Assembly: GCF_052857255.1 (NCBI RefSeq)
Contig: NC_135504.1
Coordinates: 141,448,121 to 141,512,120 of the forward strand
Direction: 5' to 3'
DNA from: Amblyomma americanum
Lineage: Eukaryota > Arthropoda > Arachnida > Ixodida > Ixodidae
Length of the DNA: 64,000 bases
Shown in pieces: positions 38,201-51,190 of this stretch (position 1 is the stretch's first letter; each line of letters starts with the position of its first letter). The notes beneath the pieces were generated by a model. The model searched no databases, was not told the DNA's origin, and saw only the letters and a program-made list of their open reading frames with translations. A program made the translations under genes and the position numbers.

Positions 38201-39708
38201 TCCGCAACGAACAAACTCCGCGATGGAGAAACTCCGCGTTGGAGAAAAGTCCGCTCTGGAGAAACTCTACGCTGGAGAAACTCCGCGCTATAGCAACTCC
38301 GCGTTGGAGAAACTCCGCGCTGGAGAAACTCCGTGCTGCATAAAATCTGTGCTGGAGAAACTCCGGGCTGGAGAAACTCCGCGCTGGAGAAACTCCGTGC
38401 TGGACAAACTCCGCGCTGGAGAAACTCCGTGTTGGAGAAACTCCGCGCTGGAGAAACTTCGCGTTGGAGAAACTGCGCGTTGGAGAAACTCCGCGTTGGA
38501 GAAACTCCGCGTTGGAGAAAGTCCGCGTTGGAGAGAGTCCGCGATGAAAAAATTTCGCGCTGGAGAAACTCCGCGTTTGAGAAACTCCGAACTGGAGAAA
38601 CTCCGCGATGGAGAAACTCCGCGCTGGAGAAACTCCGCGATGGAGACACTCCGCGCTGGAGAAACTGCGTGTTCGGGAAAATTCGCGTTGGAGAAACGGC
38701 GCGTTGGAGAAGCTCCGCGTTGGAGAAACTCCGCGCTTGAAACACACCGCGCTGGAGAAACTCCGCGTTTGAGAAGGTCCGCGTTGGAGAATGTCCGCGT
38801 TGGAGAAAGTCCGCGCTGGAGAAACTCCGCGTTGGATAAACTCCGCGCTGGAGAAACTCCGCGTTGGAGAAAGTCCGCGTCGGAGAAGGTCCGCGTTGGA
38901 GAAACTCCGCGTTGGAGAAACTCCGTGTTGTAGCAACTCCGCTTTGGAGAAACTTCGCGTTGAAGAAACGGCGCGTTGGAGATTCTCCGCGTTGGAGAAA
39001 CTCCGCACTTGAAACACACCGCGCTGGAGAAACTCCGTGTTGGGGAAACTTCGCGTTGGAGAAACGGTGCGTTGGAGAAGCTCCGCGTTGGAGAAACTCC
39101 GCTCTTGAAACACACCGCGCTGGAGAAACTCCGCGTTGGAGAAAGTCCGCGTTGGAGAAAGTCCGCGTTGGAGAAAGTCCGCGTTGGAGAAAGTCCGCGC
39201 TGGAGAAACTCCGCGTTGTATAAACTCCGCGCTGGAGAAACTCCGCGATGAAGAAAATACGCGACGGACAAACTCCGCGATGGAGAAACTCCGCGTTGGA
39301 GAAAAGTCCGCTCTGGAGAAACTCTACGCTGGAGAAACTCCGCGCTGGAGCAACTCCGCGTTGGAGAAACTCCGCGCTGGAGAAACTCCGTGCTGCATAA
39401 AATCTGCGCTTGAGAAACTCCGGGCTGGAGAAACTCCGCACTGGAGAAACTGCGTGCTGGACAAACTCCGCGCTGGAGAAACTTCGCGTTGGAGAAACTC
39501 CGCGTTGGAGAAACTCCGCGTTGGAGAAAGTCCGCGTTGGAGAAAGTCCGCGTTGGAGAAAGTCCGCGTTGGAGAGTGTCCGCGATGGAGAAACTCCGCG
39601 CTGGAGAAACTCCGTGGTGGGGAAACTTCGCGTAAGGAGAAACGGCGCGTTGGAGAAGCTCCGCGTTGGAGAAACACCTCGCTTGAAACACACCGCGCTG
39701 TAGAAACT
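32040..39708. repeat. First copy of the right 7.65-kb higher-order repeat
   Basis: The order of variants is repeated at 39,709 onward, with an offset of 7,669 up to about 41,340 and 7,653 afterwards. The single 16-bp step is a missing monomer in the second copy. I saw very few other differences over 7.6 kb. The first 2 kb resemble the left HOR (about 13,500-15,400). From about 34.7 kb onward the block carries right-half variants such as GATGAAAAAATTTCGCG (36,941) and GTTCGGGAAAATTCGCG (about 37,070). Confidence 0.92.
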
Positions 39709-42700
39709 ACGCGTTGGAGAAAGTCCGCGTCGGAGAAGGTCCGCGTTGGAGAAAGTCCGCGTTGGAGAAAATCCGTGATGTAGAAACTCCGCCTTGGAGA
39801 AACTTCGCGTTGAAGAAACGGCGCGTTGGAGATACTCCGCGTTGGAGAAACTACGCGCTTGAAACACACCGCGCTGGAGAAACTCCGCGTTGGAGAAAGT
39901 CCGCGTTGGAGAAGGTCCGCGTTGGAGAAACTTCGCTTTGAAGAAACGGCGCGTTGGAGAAACTCCGCGTTAGAGAAACTCCGCGCTTGAAACACACCGC
40001 GCTGGAGACTCCGCGTTGGAGAAAGTCCGCGTCGGAGAAGGTCCGCGTTGGAGAAAGTCCGTGTTGGAGAAAATCCGTGATGTAGAAACTCCGCCTTGGA
40101 GAAACTTCACGTTGAAGAAACGGCGCGTTGGAGATACTCCGCGTTGGAGAAACTAGGCGCTTGAAACACACCGCGCTGGAGAAACTCCGCGTTGGAGAAA
40201 GTCCGCGTTGGAGAAGGTCCGCGTTGGAGAAAGTCCGCGTTGGAGAAAGTCCGCGTTGAAGAAAGTCCGCGCTGGAGAAACTCCGCGTTGTATAAACTCC
40301 GCGCTGGAGAAACTCCGCGATGGAGAACCTCCGCGACGGACAAACTCCGCGATGGAGAAACTCCGCGTTGGAGAAAAGTCAGCTCTGGAGAAACTCTACG
40401 CTGAAGAAACTCCGCGCTAGAGCAACTCCGCGTTCGAGAAACTCCGCGCTGGAGAAACTCCGTGCTGCATAAAATCTGGGCTGGAGAAACTCCGGGCTGG
40501 AGAAACTCCGTGTTGGAGAAACTCCGCGCTGGAGAAACTTCGCGTTGGAGAAACTGCGCGTTGGAGAAACTCCGCGTTGGAGAAAGTCTGCGTTGGAGAA
40601 AGTCCGCGTTGGAGAGTGTCCGCGATGGAGAAACTCCGCGCTGGAGGAAGTCCGTTGTGGGGAAACTTCGCGTAGGAGAAACGGCGCGTTGGAGAAGCTC
40701 CGCGTTGGAGAAACACCGCGCTTGAAACACACCGCGCTGGAGAAACTCCGCGTTGGAGAAAGTCCGCGTTGGAGAAGGTCCGCGTTGGAGAAAGTCCGCG
40801 TTGGAGAAAGTCCGCGCTGGAGAAACTGCGCGTTGGAGAAACTGCGCGTTGGAGAAACTCCGCGTTGGAGAAACTCTGCGTTGGAGAAAGTCCGCGTTGG
40901 AGAAAGTCCGCGTTGGTGAGAGTCCGCGATGGAGAAACTCCGCGCTGGAGAAACTGCGCGTTTGAGAAACTCCGAACTGGAGAAACTCCGCGATGGAGAC
41001 AATCCGCGCTGGAGAAACTCCGCGCTGAAGAAACTCCGTGTAGGAGAAACTCCGTGTTGGAGAAACTCCGCGTTGGAGAAACTCCGCTTTGGAGAAAGTC
41101 CGCGTTGGAGAAAGTCCGCGTTGGAGAGTCCGCGATGGAGAAACTCCGCGCTGGAGAAAAATCGGGCTGGAGAAACTCCGTGTTGGAGAAACTCCGCGTT
41201 TGAGAAACTCCGAACTGGAGAAGCGCCGCGCTGGAGATTCTCCGCGGTGGAGAAACTCCGCGCTGGAGAAACTCCGTGTTGGAGAAACTCTGTGTTGGAG
41301 AAATTCCGCCTTGGAGAAACTTCGCTTTGAAGAAACGGCGCGTTAGAGAAACTCCGCGCTTGAAACACACCGCGCTGGAGAAACTCCGCGTTAGAGAAAG
41401 TCCGCGTCGGAGAAGGTCCGCGTTGGAGAAAGTCCGCGTTGGAGAAAATCCGTGTTGTAGAAACTCCGCCTTGGAGAAACTTCGCGTTGAAGAAACGGCG
41501 CGTTGGAAAAACTCCGCGTTCGAGAAACTCCGCGCTTGAAACACACCGCGCTGGAGAAACTCCGCGTTGGAGAAAGTCCGCGTCGGAGAAGGTCCGCGTT
41601 GGAGAAACTCCGTGTTGTAGAAACTCCGCTTTGGAGAAACTTCGCGTTGAAGAAACGGCGCGTTGGAGATTCTCCGCATTGGAGAAACTCCGCACTTGAA
41701 ACACACCTTGCTGGAGAAACTCCGCGTTGGAGAAAGTCCGCGTTGGAGAAGGTCCGCGTTGGAGAAAGTCCGCGTTGGAGAAAGTCCGCGTTGGAGAAAC
41801 TCCGCGTTGAAGAAAGTCCGCGTTGGAGAAAGTCCGCGCTGGAGAAATTCCGCGTTGTATAAACTCCGCGATGAAGAAAGTCCGCGTTGGAGAAGGTCCG
41901 CGTTGGAGAAAGTCCGCGCTGGAGAAACTCCGCGTTGTATAAACTCCGCGCTGGAGAAACTCCGCGATGAAGAAAATCCGCGACGGACAAACTCCGCGAT
42001 GGAGAAACTCCGCGTTGGAGAAAAGTCCACTCTGGAGAAACTCTACGCTGGAGAAACTCCGCGCTGGAGCAACTCCGCGTTGGAGAAACTCCGCGCTGGA
42101 GAAACTCCGTGCTGCATAAAATCTGCGCTGGAGAAACTCCGGGCTGGAGAAACTCCGCGCTGGAGAAACTCCGTGCTGGACAAACTCCGCGCTGGAGAAA
42201 CTTCGCGTTGGATAAACTCCGCGTTGGAGAAACTCCGCGTTGGAGAAAGTCCGTGTTGGAGAAAGTCCGCGTTGGAGAGTGTCCTCGATGGAGAAACTCC
42301 GCGCTGGAGAAACTCCGTGGTGGGGAAACTTCGCGTTTGAGAATCTCCGAACTCTAGAAACTCCGCGATGGAGACACTCCGCGCTGGAGAAACTCCGCGT
42401 TGGAGAAAGTCCGCGTTGGAGAAGATCCGCGTTGGAGAAAGTCCGCGTTGGAGAAAGTCCGCGTTGGAGAAACTCCGCGTTGAAGAAAGTCCGCGTTGGA
42501 GAAAGTCCGCGCTGGAGAAATTCCGCGTTGTATAAACTCCGCGATGAAGAAAGTCCGCGACGGACAAACTCCGCGATGGAGAAACTCCGCGTTGGAGAAA
42601 AGACCGGTCTGGAGAAACTCTACACTGGAGAAACTCCGCGCTGTAGCAACTCCGCGTTGGAGAAACTCCGCGCTGGAGAAACTCCGTGCTGGACAAACTC

Positions 42701-45700
42701 CGCGCTGGAGAAACTCCGCGTTGGAGAAACTCTGCGGTGGAGAAACTCCGTGCTGGACAAAGTCCGCGCTGGAGAAACTCCGTGTTGGAGAAACTCCGCG
42801 CTGGAGAAACTTCGCGTTGGAGAAACTGCGCGTTGGAGAAACTTCGCGTTGAATAAACGGCGCGTTGGAGATACTCCGCGTTGGAGAAACTACGCGCTTG
42901 AAACACACCGCGCTGGAGAAACTCCGCGTTGGAGAAAGTCCGCGTTGGAGAAAGTCCGCGTTGTAGAAAGTCCGCGTTGGAGAAACTCCGCGTTGGATAA
43001 ACTCCGCGCTTTAGAAACTCCGCGTTGGAGAAAGTCCGCGTCGGAGAAGGTCCGCGTTGGAGAAACTCCGCGTTGGAGAAACTCCGTGTTGTAGAAACTC
43101 CGCTTTGGAGAAACTTCGCGTTGAAGAAACGGCGCGTTGGAGATTCTCCGCGTTGGAGAAACTCCGCACTTGAAACACACCGCGCTGGAGAAACTCCGCG
43201 TTGGAGAAAGTCCGCGTTGGAGAAGGTCCGCGTTGGAGAAAGTCCGCGTTGGAGAAAGTCCGCGTTGGAGAAACTCCGCGTTGAAGAAAGTCCGCGTTGG
43301 AGAAAGTCCGCGCTGGAGAAACTCCGCGTTGTATAAACTCCGCGATGAAGAAAGTCCGCGACGGACAAACTCCGCGATGGAGAAACTCCGCGTTGGAAAA
43401 AGTCCGCTCTGGAGAAACTCTACGCTGGAGAAACTCCGCGATGGAGACACTCCGCGCTGGAGAAACTCCGCGCTGGAGAAACTCCGCGCTGGAGAAACTC
43501 CGCGCTGGAGAAACTCCGTGTTTGGGAAACTTCGCGTTGGAGAAACGGTGCGTTGGAGAAGCTCCGCGTTGGAGAAACTCCGCGCTTGAAACACACCGCG
43601 CTGGTGAAACTCCGCGTTGGAGAAAGTCCGCGTTGGAGAAGGTCCGCGTTGGAGAAAGTCCGCGCTGGAGAAACTCCGCGTTGTATAAACTCCGCGCTGG
43701 AGAAACTCCGCGATGGAGAACCTCCGCGACGGACAAACTCCGCGATGGAGAAACTCCACGTTGGAGAAAAGTCTGCTCTGGAGAAACTCTACGATGAAGA
43801 AACTCCGCGCTAGAGCAACTCCGCGTTCGAGAAACTCCGCGCTGGAGAAACTCCGTGCTGCATAAAATCTGCGCTTGAGAAACTCCGGGCTGGAGAAACT
43901 CCGTGTTGGAGAAACTCCGCGCTGGAGAAACTTCGCGTTGGAGAAACTGCGCGTTGGAGAAACTCCGCGTTGGAGAAACTCCGCGTTGGAGAAAGTCCGC
44001 GTTGGAGAAAGTCCGCGTTGGAGAGTGTCCGCGATGGAGAAACTCCGCGCGGGAGAAACTCCGTGGTGGGGAAACTTCGCGTAGGAGAAACGGCGCGTTG
44101 GAGAAGCTCCGCGTTGGAAAAACACCGCGCTTGAAACACACCGCGCTGGAGAAACTCCGCGTTGGAGAAAGTCCGCGTTGGAGAAGGTCCGCGTTGGAGA
44201 AAGTCCGCGTTGGAGAAAGTCCGCGCTGGAGAAACTCCGCGTTGTATAAACTCCGCGGTGGAGAAACTCCGCGATGAAGAAACTCCGCGTTGGAGAAAAT
44301 TCCGCTCTGGAGAAACTCTACGCTGGAGAAACTCCGCGCTATAGCAACTCCGCGTTGGAGAAACTCCGTGCTGGAGAAACTCCGTGCTGCATAAAATCTG
44401 TGCTGGAGAAACTCCGGGCTGGAGAAACTCCGCGCTGGAGAAACTCCGTGCTGGACAAACTCCGCGCTGGAGAAACTCCGTGTTGGAGAAACTCCGCGCT
44501 GGAGAAACTTCGCGTTGGAGAAACTGCGCGTTGGAGAAACTCCGCGTTGGAGAAACTCCGCGTTGGAGAAAGTCCGCGTTGGAGAGAGTCCGCGATGAAA
44601 AAATTTCGCGCTGGAGAAACTCCGCGTTTGAGAAACTCCGAACTGGAGAAACTCCGCGATGGAGAAACTCCGCGCTGGAGAAACTCCGCGATGGAGACAC
44701 TCCGCGCTGGAGAAACTGCGTGTTCGGGAAAATTCGCGTTGGAGAAACGGCGCGTTGGAGAAGCTCCGCGTTGGAGAAACTCCGCGCTTGAAACACACCG
44801 CGCTGGAGAAACTCCGCGTTGGAGAAGGTCCGCGTTGGAGAATGTCCGCGTTGGAGAAAGTCCGCGCTGGAGAAACTCCGCGTTGGATAAACTCCGCGCT
44901 GGAGAAACTCCGCGTTGGAGAAAGTCCGCGTCGGAGAAGGTCCGCGTTGGAGAAACTCGGCGTTGGAGAAACTCCGTGTTGTGGAAACTCCGCTTTGGAG
45001 AAACTTCGCGTTGAAGAAACGGCGCGTTGGAGATTCTCCGCGTTGGCGAAACTCCGCACTTGAAACACACCGCGCTGGAGAAACTCCGCGCTGGAGAAAC
45101 TCCGTGTTGGGGAAACTTCGCGTTGGAGAAACGGTGCGTTGGAGAAGCTCCGCGTTGGAGAAACTCCGCGCTTGAAACACACCGCGCTGGCGAAACTCCG
45201 CGTTGGAGAAAGTCCGCGTTGGAGAAGGTCCGCGTTGGAGAAAGTCCGCGCTGGAGAAACTCCGCGTTGTATAAACTCCGCGCTGGAGAAACTCCGCGAT
45301 GGAGAACCTCCGCGACGGACAAACTCCGCGATGGAGAAACTCCACGTTGGAGAAAAGTCCGCTCTGGAGAAACTCTACGCTGAAGAAACTCCGCGCAAGA
45401 GCAACTCCGCGTTCGAGAAACTCCGCGCTGGAGAAACTCTGTGCTGCATAAAATCTGCGCTTGAGAAACTCCGGGCTGGAGAAACTCCGTGTTGGAGAAA
45501 CTCCGCGCTGGAGAAACTTCGCGTTGGAGAAACTGCGCGTTGGAGAAACTCCGCGTTGGAGAATGTCCGCGTTGGAGAAAGTCCGCGTTGGAGAGTGTCC
45601 GCGATGGAGAAACTCCGCGCTGGAGAAACTCCGTGGTGGCGAAACTTCGCGTAGGAGAAACGGCGCGTTGGAGAAGCTCCGCGTTGGAAAAACACCGCGC

Positions 45701-47396
45701 TATAAACACACCACGCTGGAGAAACTCCGCGTTGGAGAAAGTCCGCGTTGGAGAAGGTCCGCGTTGGAGAAAGTCCGCGTTGGAGAAAGTCCGCGCTGGA
45801 GAAACTCCGCGTTGTATAAACTCCGCGGTGGAGAAACTCCGCGACGAAGAAAGTCCGCAACGAACAAACTCCGCGATGGAGAAACTCCGCGTTGGAGAAA
45901 AGTCCGCTCTGGAGAAACTCTACGCTGGAGAAACTCCGCGCTATAGCAACTCCGCGTTGGAGAAACTCCGCGCTGGAGAAACTCCGTGCTGCATAAAATC
46001 TGTGCTGGAGAAACTCCGGGCTGGAGAAACTCCGCGCTGGAGAAACTCCGTGCTGGACAAACTCCGCGCTGGAGAAACTCCGTGTTGGAGAAACTCCGCG
46101 CTGGAGAAACTTCGCGTTGGAGAAACTGCGCGTTGGAGAAACTCCGCGTTGGAGAAACTCCGCGTTGGAGAAAGTCCGCGTTGGAGAGAGTCCGCGATGA
46201 AAAAATTTCGCGCTGGAGAAACTCCGCGTTTGAGAAACTCCGAACTGGAGAAACTCCGCGATGGAGAAACTCCGCGCTGGAGAAACTCCGCGATGGAGAC
46301 ACTCCGCGCTGGAGAAACTGCGTGTTCGGGAAAATTCGCGTTGGAGAAACGGCGCGTTGGAGAAGCTCCGCGTTGGAGAAACTCCGCGCTTGAAACACAC
46401 CGCGCTGGAGAAACTCCGCGTTTGAGAAGGTCCGCGTTGGAGAATGTCCGCGTTGGAGAAAGTCCGCGCTGGAGAAACTCCGCGTTGGATAAACTCCGCG
46501 CTGGAGAAACTCCGCGTTGGAGAAAGTCCGCGTCGGAGAAGGTCCGCGTTGGAGAAACTCCGCGTTGGAGAAACTCCGTGTTGTAGCAACTCCGCTTTGG
46601 AGAAACTTCGCGTTGAAGAAACGGCGCGTTGGAGATTCTCCGCGTTGGAGAAACTCCGCACTTGAAACACACCGCGCTGGAGAAACTCCGTGTTGGGGAA
46701 ACTTCGCGTTGGAGAAACGGTGCGTTGGAGAAGCTCCGCGTTGGAGAAACTCCGCTCTTGAAACACACCGCGCTGGAGAAACTCCGCGTTGGAGAAAGTC
46801 CGCGTTGGAGAAAGTCCGCGTTGGAGAAAGTCCGCGTTGGAGAAAGTCCGCGCTGGAGAAACTCCGCGTTGTATAAACTCCGCGCTGGAGAAACTCCGCG
46901 ATGAAGAAAATACGCGACGGACAAACTCCGCGATGGAGAAACTCCGCGTTGGAGAAAAGTCCGCTCTGGAGAAACTCTACGCTGGAGAAACTCCGCGCTG
47001 GAGCAACTCCGCGTTGGAGAAACTCCGCGCTGGAGAAACTCCGTGCTGCATAAAATCTGCGCTTGAGAAACTCCGGGCTGGAGAAACTCCGCACTGGAGA
47101 AACTGCGTGCTGGACAAACTCCGCGCTGGAGAAACTTCGCGTTGGAGAAACTCCGCGTTGGAGAAACTCCGCGTTGGAGAAAGTCCGCGTTGGAGAAAGT
47201 CCGCGTTGGAGAAAGTCCGCGTTGGAGAGTGTCCGCGATGGAGAAACTCCGCGCTGGAGAAACTCCGTGGTGGGGAAACTTCGCGTAAGGAGAAACGGCG
47301 CGTTGGAGAAGCTCCGCGTTGGAGAAACACCTCGCTTGAAACACACCGCGCTGTAGAAACTACGCGTTGGAGAAAGTCCGCGTCGGAGAAGGTCCG
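39709..47396. repeat. Second copy of the right 7.65-kb higher-order repeat
   Basis: Matches 32,040-39,708 at 7,669 and then 7,653 bp. The TCTAGA markers at 34,700 and 42,353 are 7,653 bp apart. The match to the end of copy one (39,693-39,750) holds to about 47,400. The sequence then switches to the variant order at about 40,050, so the next copy has lost about 300 bp at its start. Confidence 0.92.
41330..41352. other. One-monomer deletion distinguishing the two 7.65-kb copies
   Basis: In the first copy (about 33,665-33,690) ACGGCGCGTTGGAGAAAC is followed by a CTCCGCGTTAGAG unit. In the second copy ACGGCGCGTTAGAG appears, a fusion of the two units. The offset changes from 7,669 to 7,653. Confidence 0.88.
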
Positions 47397-48084
47397 CGTT
47401 GGAGAAAGTCCGTGTTGGAGAAAATCCGTGATGTGGAAACTCCGCCTTGGAGAAACTTCACGTTGAAGAAACGGCGCGTTGGAAATACTCCGCGTTGGAG
47501 AAACTAGGCGCTTGAAACACACCGCGCTGGAGAAACTCCGCGTTGGAGAAAGTCCGCGTTGGAGAAGGTCCGCGTTGGAGAAAGTCCGCGTTGGAGAAAG
47601 TCCGCGTTGGAGAAAGTCCGCGTTGAAGAAAGTCCGCGCTGGAGAAACTCCGCGTTGTATAAACTCCGCGCTGGAGAAACTCCGCGATGGAGAACCTCCG
47701 CGACGGACAAACTCCGCGATGGAGAAACTCCGCGTTGGAGAAAAGTCAGCTCTGGAGAAACTCTACGCTGAAGAAACTCCGCGCTAGAGCAACTCCGCGT
47801 TCGAGAAACTCCGCGCTGGAGAAACTCCGTGCTGCATAAAATCTGCGCTGGAGAAACTCCGGGCTGGAGAAACTCCGTGTTGGAGAAACTCCGTGCTGGA
47901 GAAACTTCGCGTTGGAGAAACTGCGCGTTGGAGAAACTCCGCGTTGGAGAAAGTCCGCGTTGGAGAGTGTCCGCGATGGAGAAACTCCGCGCTGGAGAAA
48001 GTCCGTGGTGGGGAAACTTCGCGTAGGAGAAACGGCGCGTTGGAGAAGCTCCGCGTTGGAGAAACACCGCGCTTGAAACACACC
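42221..48084. repeat. First unit of a 5.6-5.9 kb tandem duplication (overlaps the 7.65-kb HOR)
   Basis: The stretch recurs from 48,085. The offset is 5,864 to about 42,820, then 5,592 to about 45,540, then 5,624 to the end. The steps are -272 bp (17 monomers) and +32 bp (2 monomers). This duplication starts inside the second 7.65-kb copy, so two generations of duplication are superimposed. Confidence 0.87.
47365..47415. other. In-register junction between two parts of the 7.65-kb HOR
   Basis: Upstream sequence (CTGTAGAAACTACGCG at about 47,350) matches 39,693 onward. Downstream (GTCCGTGTTGG, CTTCACG, AACTAGGCGC) matches about 40,043-40,170. The offset falls from 7,653 to 7,351, a loss of about 300 bp, with no foreign bases at the join. 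Confidence 0.75.
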
Positions 48085-48674
48085 GCGCTGGAGAAACTCC
48101 GCGTTGGAGAAAGTCCGTGTTGGAGAAAGTCCGCGTTGGAGAGTGTCCGCGATGGAGAAACTCCGCGCTGGAGAAACTCCGTGGTGGGGAAACTTCGCGT
48201 TTGAGAATCTCCGAACTCTAGAAACTCCGCGATGGAGACACTCCGCGCTGGAGAAACTCCGCGTTGGAGAAAGTCCGCGTTGGAGAAGATCCGCGTTGGA
48301 GAAAGTCCGCGTTGGAGAAAGTCCGCGTTGGAGAAACTCCGCGTTGAAGAAAGTCCGCGTTGGAGAAAGTCCGCGCTGGAGAAATTCCGCGTTGTATAAA
48401 CTCCGCGATGAAGAAAGTCCGCGACGGACAAACTCCGCGATGGAGAAACTCCGCGTTGGAGAAAAGACCGGTCTGGAGAAACTCTACACTGGAGAAACTC
48501 CGCGCTGTAGCAACTCCGCGTTGGAGAAACTCCGCGCTGGAGAAACTCCGTGCTGGACAAACTCCGCGCTGGAGAAACTCCGCGTTGGAGAAACTCTGCG
48601 GTGGAGAAACTCCGTGCTGGACAAAGTCCGCGCTGGAGAAACTCCGTGTTGGAGAAACTCCGCGCTGGAGAAAC

Positions 48675-48705
48675 TTCGCGTTGGAGAAACTCCGCTTTGG
48701 AGAAA
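48675..48705. other. 17-monomer (272 bp) deletion junction
   Basis: Here GAGAAACTTCGCGTTGG runs straight into CTCCGCTTTGG. In the earlier copy the same two points (about 42,820 and 43,100) are separated by 272 bp more. The offset goes from 5,864 to 5,592. 272 is exactly 17 x 16. Confidence 0.82.
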
Positions 48706-51128
48706 CTTCGCGTTGAAGAAACGGCGCGTTGGAGATTCTCCGCGTTGGAGAAACTCCGCACTTGAAACACACCGCGCTGGAGAAACTCCGCGTTGGAGAA
48801 AGTCCGCGTTGGAGAAGGTCCGCGTTGGAGAAAGTCCGCGTTGGAGAAAGTCCGCGTTGGAGAAACTCCGCGTTGAAGAAAGTCCGCGTTGGAGAAAGTC
48901 CGCGCTGGAGAAACTCCGCGTTGTATAAACTCCGCGATGAAGAAAGTCCGCGACGGACAAACTCCGCGATGGAGAAACTCCGCGTTGGAAAAAGTCCGCT
49001 CTGGAGAAACTCTACGCTGGAGAAACTCCGCGATGGAGACACTCCGCGCTGGAGAAACTCCGCGCTGGAGAAACTCCGCGCTGGAGAAACTCCGCGCTGG
49101 AGAAACTCCGTGTTTGGGAAACTTCGCGTTGGAGAAATGGTGCGTTGGAGAAGCTCCGCGTTGGAGAAACTCCGCGCTTGAAACACACCGCGCTGGAGAA
49201 ACTCCGCGTTGGAGAAAGTCCGCGTTGGAGAAGGTCCGCGTTGGGGAAAGTCCGCGCTGGAGAAACTCCGCGTTGTATAAACTCCGCGCTGGAGAAACTC
49301 CGCGATGGAGAACCTCCGCGACGGACAAACTCCGCGATGGAGAAACTCCACGTTGGAGAAAAGTCTGCTCTGGAGAAACTCTACGATGAAGAAACTCCGC
49401 GCTAGAGCAACTCCGCGTTCGAGAAACTCCGCGCTGGAGAAACTCCGTGCTGCATAAAATCTGCGCTTGAGAAACTCCGGGCTGGAGAAACTCCGTGTTG
49501 GAGAAACTCCGCGCTGGAGAAACTTCGCGTTGGAGAAACTGCGCGTTGGAGAAACTCCGCGTTGGAGAAACTCCGCGTTGGAGAAAGTCCGCGTTGGAGA
49601 AAGTCCGCGTTGGAGAGTGTCCGCGATGGAGAAACTCCGCGCGGGAGAAACTCCGTGGTGGGGAAACTTCGCGTAGGAGAAACGGCGCGTTGGAGAAGCT
49701 CCGCGTTGGAAAAACACCGCGCTTGAAACACACCGCGCTGGAGAAACTCCGCGTTGGAGAAAGTCCGCGTTGGAGAAGGTCCGCGCTGGAGAAACTCCGC
49801 GTTGTATAAACTCCGCGGTGGAGAAACTCCGCGATGAAGAAAGTCCGCAACGAACAAACTCCGCGATGGAGAAACTCCGCGTTGGAGAAAATTCCGCTCT
49901 GGAGAAACTCTACGCTGGAGAAACTCCGCGCTATAGCAACTCCGCGTTGGAGAAACTCCGTGCTGGAGAAACTCCGTGCTGCATAAATTCTGTGCTGGAG
50001 AAACTCCGGGCTGGAGAAACTCCGCGCTGGAGAAACTCCGTGCTGGACAAACTCCGCGCTGGAGAAACTTCGTGTTGGAGAAACTCCGCGCTGGAGAAAC
50101 TTCGCGTTGGAGAAACTGCGCGTTGGAGAAACTCCGCGTTGGAGAAACTCCGCATAGGAGAAAGTCCGCGTTGGAGAGAGTCCTCGATGAAAAAATTTCG
50201 CGCTGGAGAAACTCCGCGTTTGAGAAACTCCGAACTGGAGAAACTCCGCGATGGAGAAACTCCGCGCTAGAGAAACTCCGCGATGGAGACACTCCGCGCT
50301 GGAGAAACTGCGTGTTCGGGAAAATTCGCGTTGGAGAAACGGCGCGTTGGAGAAGCTCCGCGTTGGAGAAACTCCGCGCTTGAAACACACCGCGCTGGAG
50401 AAACTCCGCGTTGGAGAAGGTCCGCGTTGGAGAATGTCCGCGTTGGAGAAAGTCCGCGCTGGAGAAACTCCGCGTTGGATAAACTCCGCGCTGGAGAAAC
50501 TCCGCGTTGGAGAAAGTCCGCGTCGGAGAAGGTCCGCGTTGGAGAAACTCCGCGTTGGAGAAACTCCGTGTTGTGGAAACTCCGCTTTGGAGAAACTTCG
50601 CGTTGAAGAAACGGCGCGTTGGAGATTCTCCGCGTTGGAGAAACTCCGCACTTGAAACACACCGCGCTGGAGAAACTCCGCGCTGGAGAAACTCCGTGTT
50701 GGGGAAACTTCGCGTTGGAGAAACGGTGCGTTGGAGAAGCTCCGCGTTGGAGAAACTCCGCGCTTGAAACACACCGCGCTGGCGAAACTCCGCGTTGGAG
50801 AAAGTCCGCGTTGGAGAAGGTCCGCGTTGGAGAAAGTCCGCGCTGGAGAAACTCCGCGTTGTATAAACTCCGCGCTGGAGAAACTCCGCGATGGAGAACC
50901 TCCGCGACGGACAAACTCCGCGATGGAGAAACTCCACGTTGGAGAAAAGTCCGCTCTGGAGAAACTCTACGCTGAAGAAACTCCGCGCAAGAGCAACTCC
51001 GCGTTCGAGAAACTCCGCGCTGGAGAAACTCCGTGCTGCATAAAATCTGCGCTTGAGAAACTCCGGGCTGGAGAAACTCCGTGTTGGAGAAACTCCGCGC
51101 TGGAGAAACTTCGCGTTGGAGAAACTGC

Positions 51129-51190
51129 GCGTTGGAGAAACTCCGCGTTGGAGAAACTCCGCGTTGGAGAAACTCCGCGTTGGAGAATGT
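51129..51190. other. Two-monomer (32 bp) insertion
   Basis: Three consecutive identical CTCCGCGTTGGAGAAA units precede the GGAGAATGTCCGCG unit, where the earlier copy (about 45,540) has one. The offset changes from 5,592 to 5,624. Confidence 0.82.
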
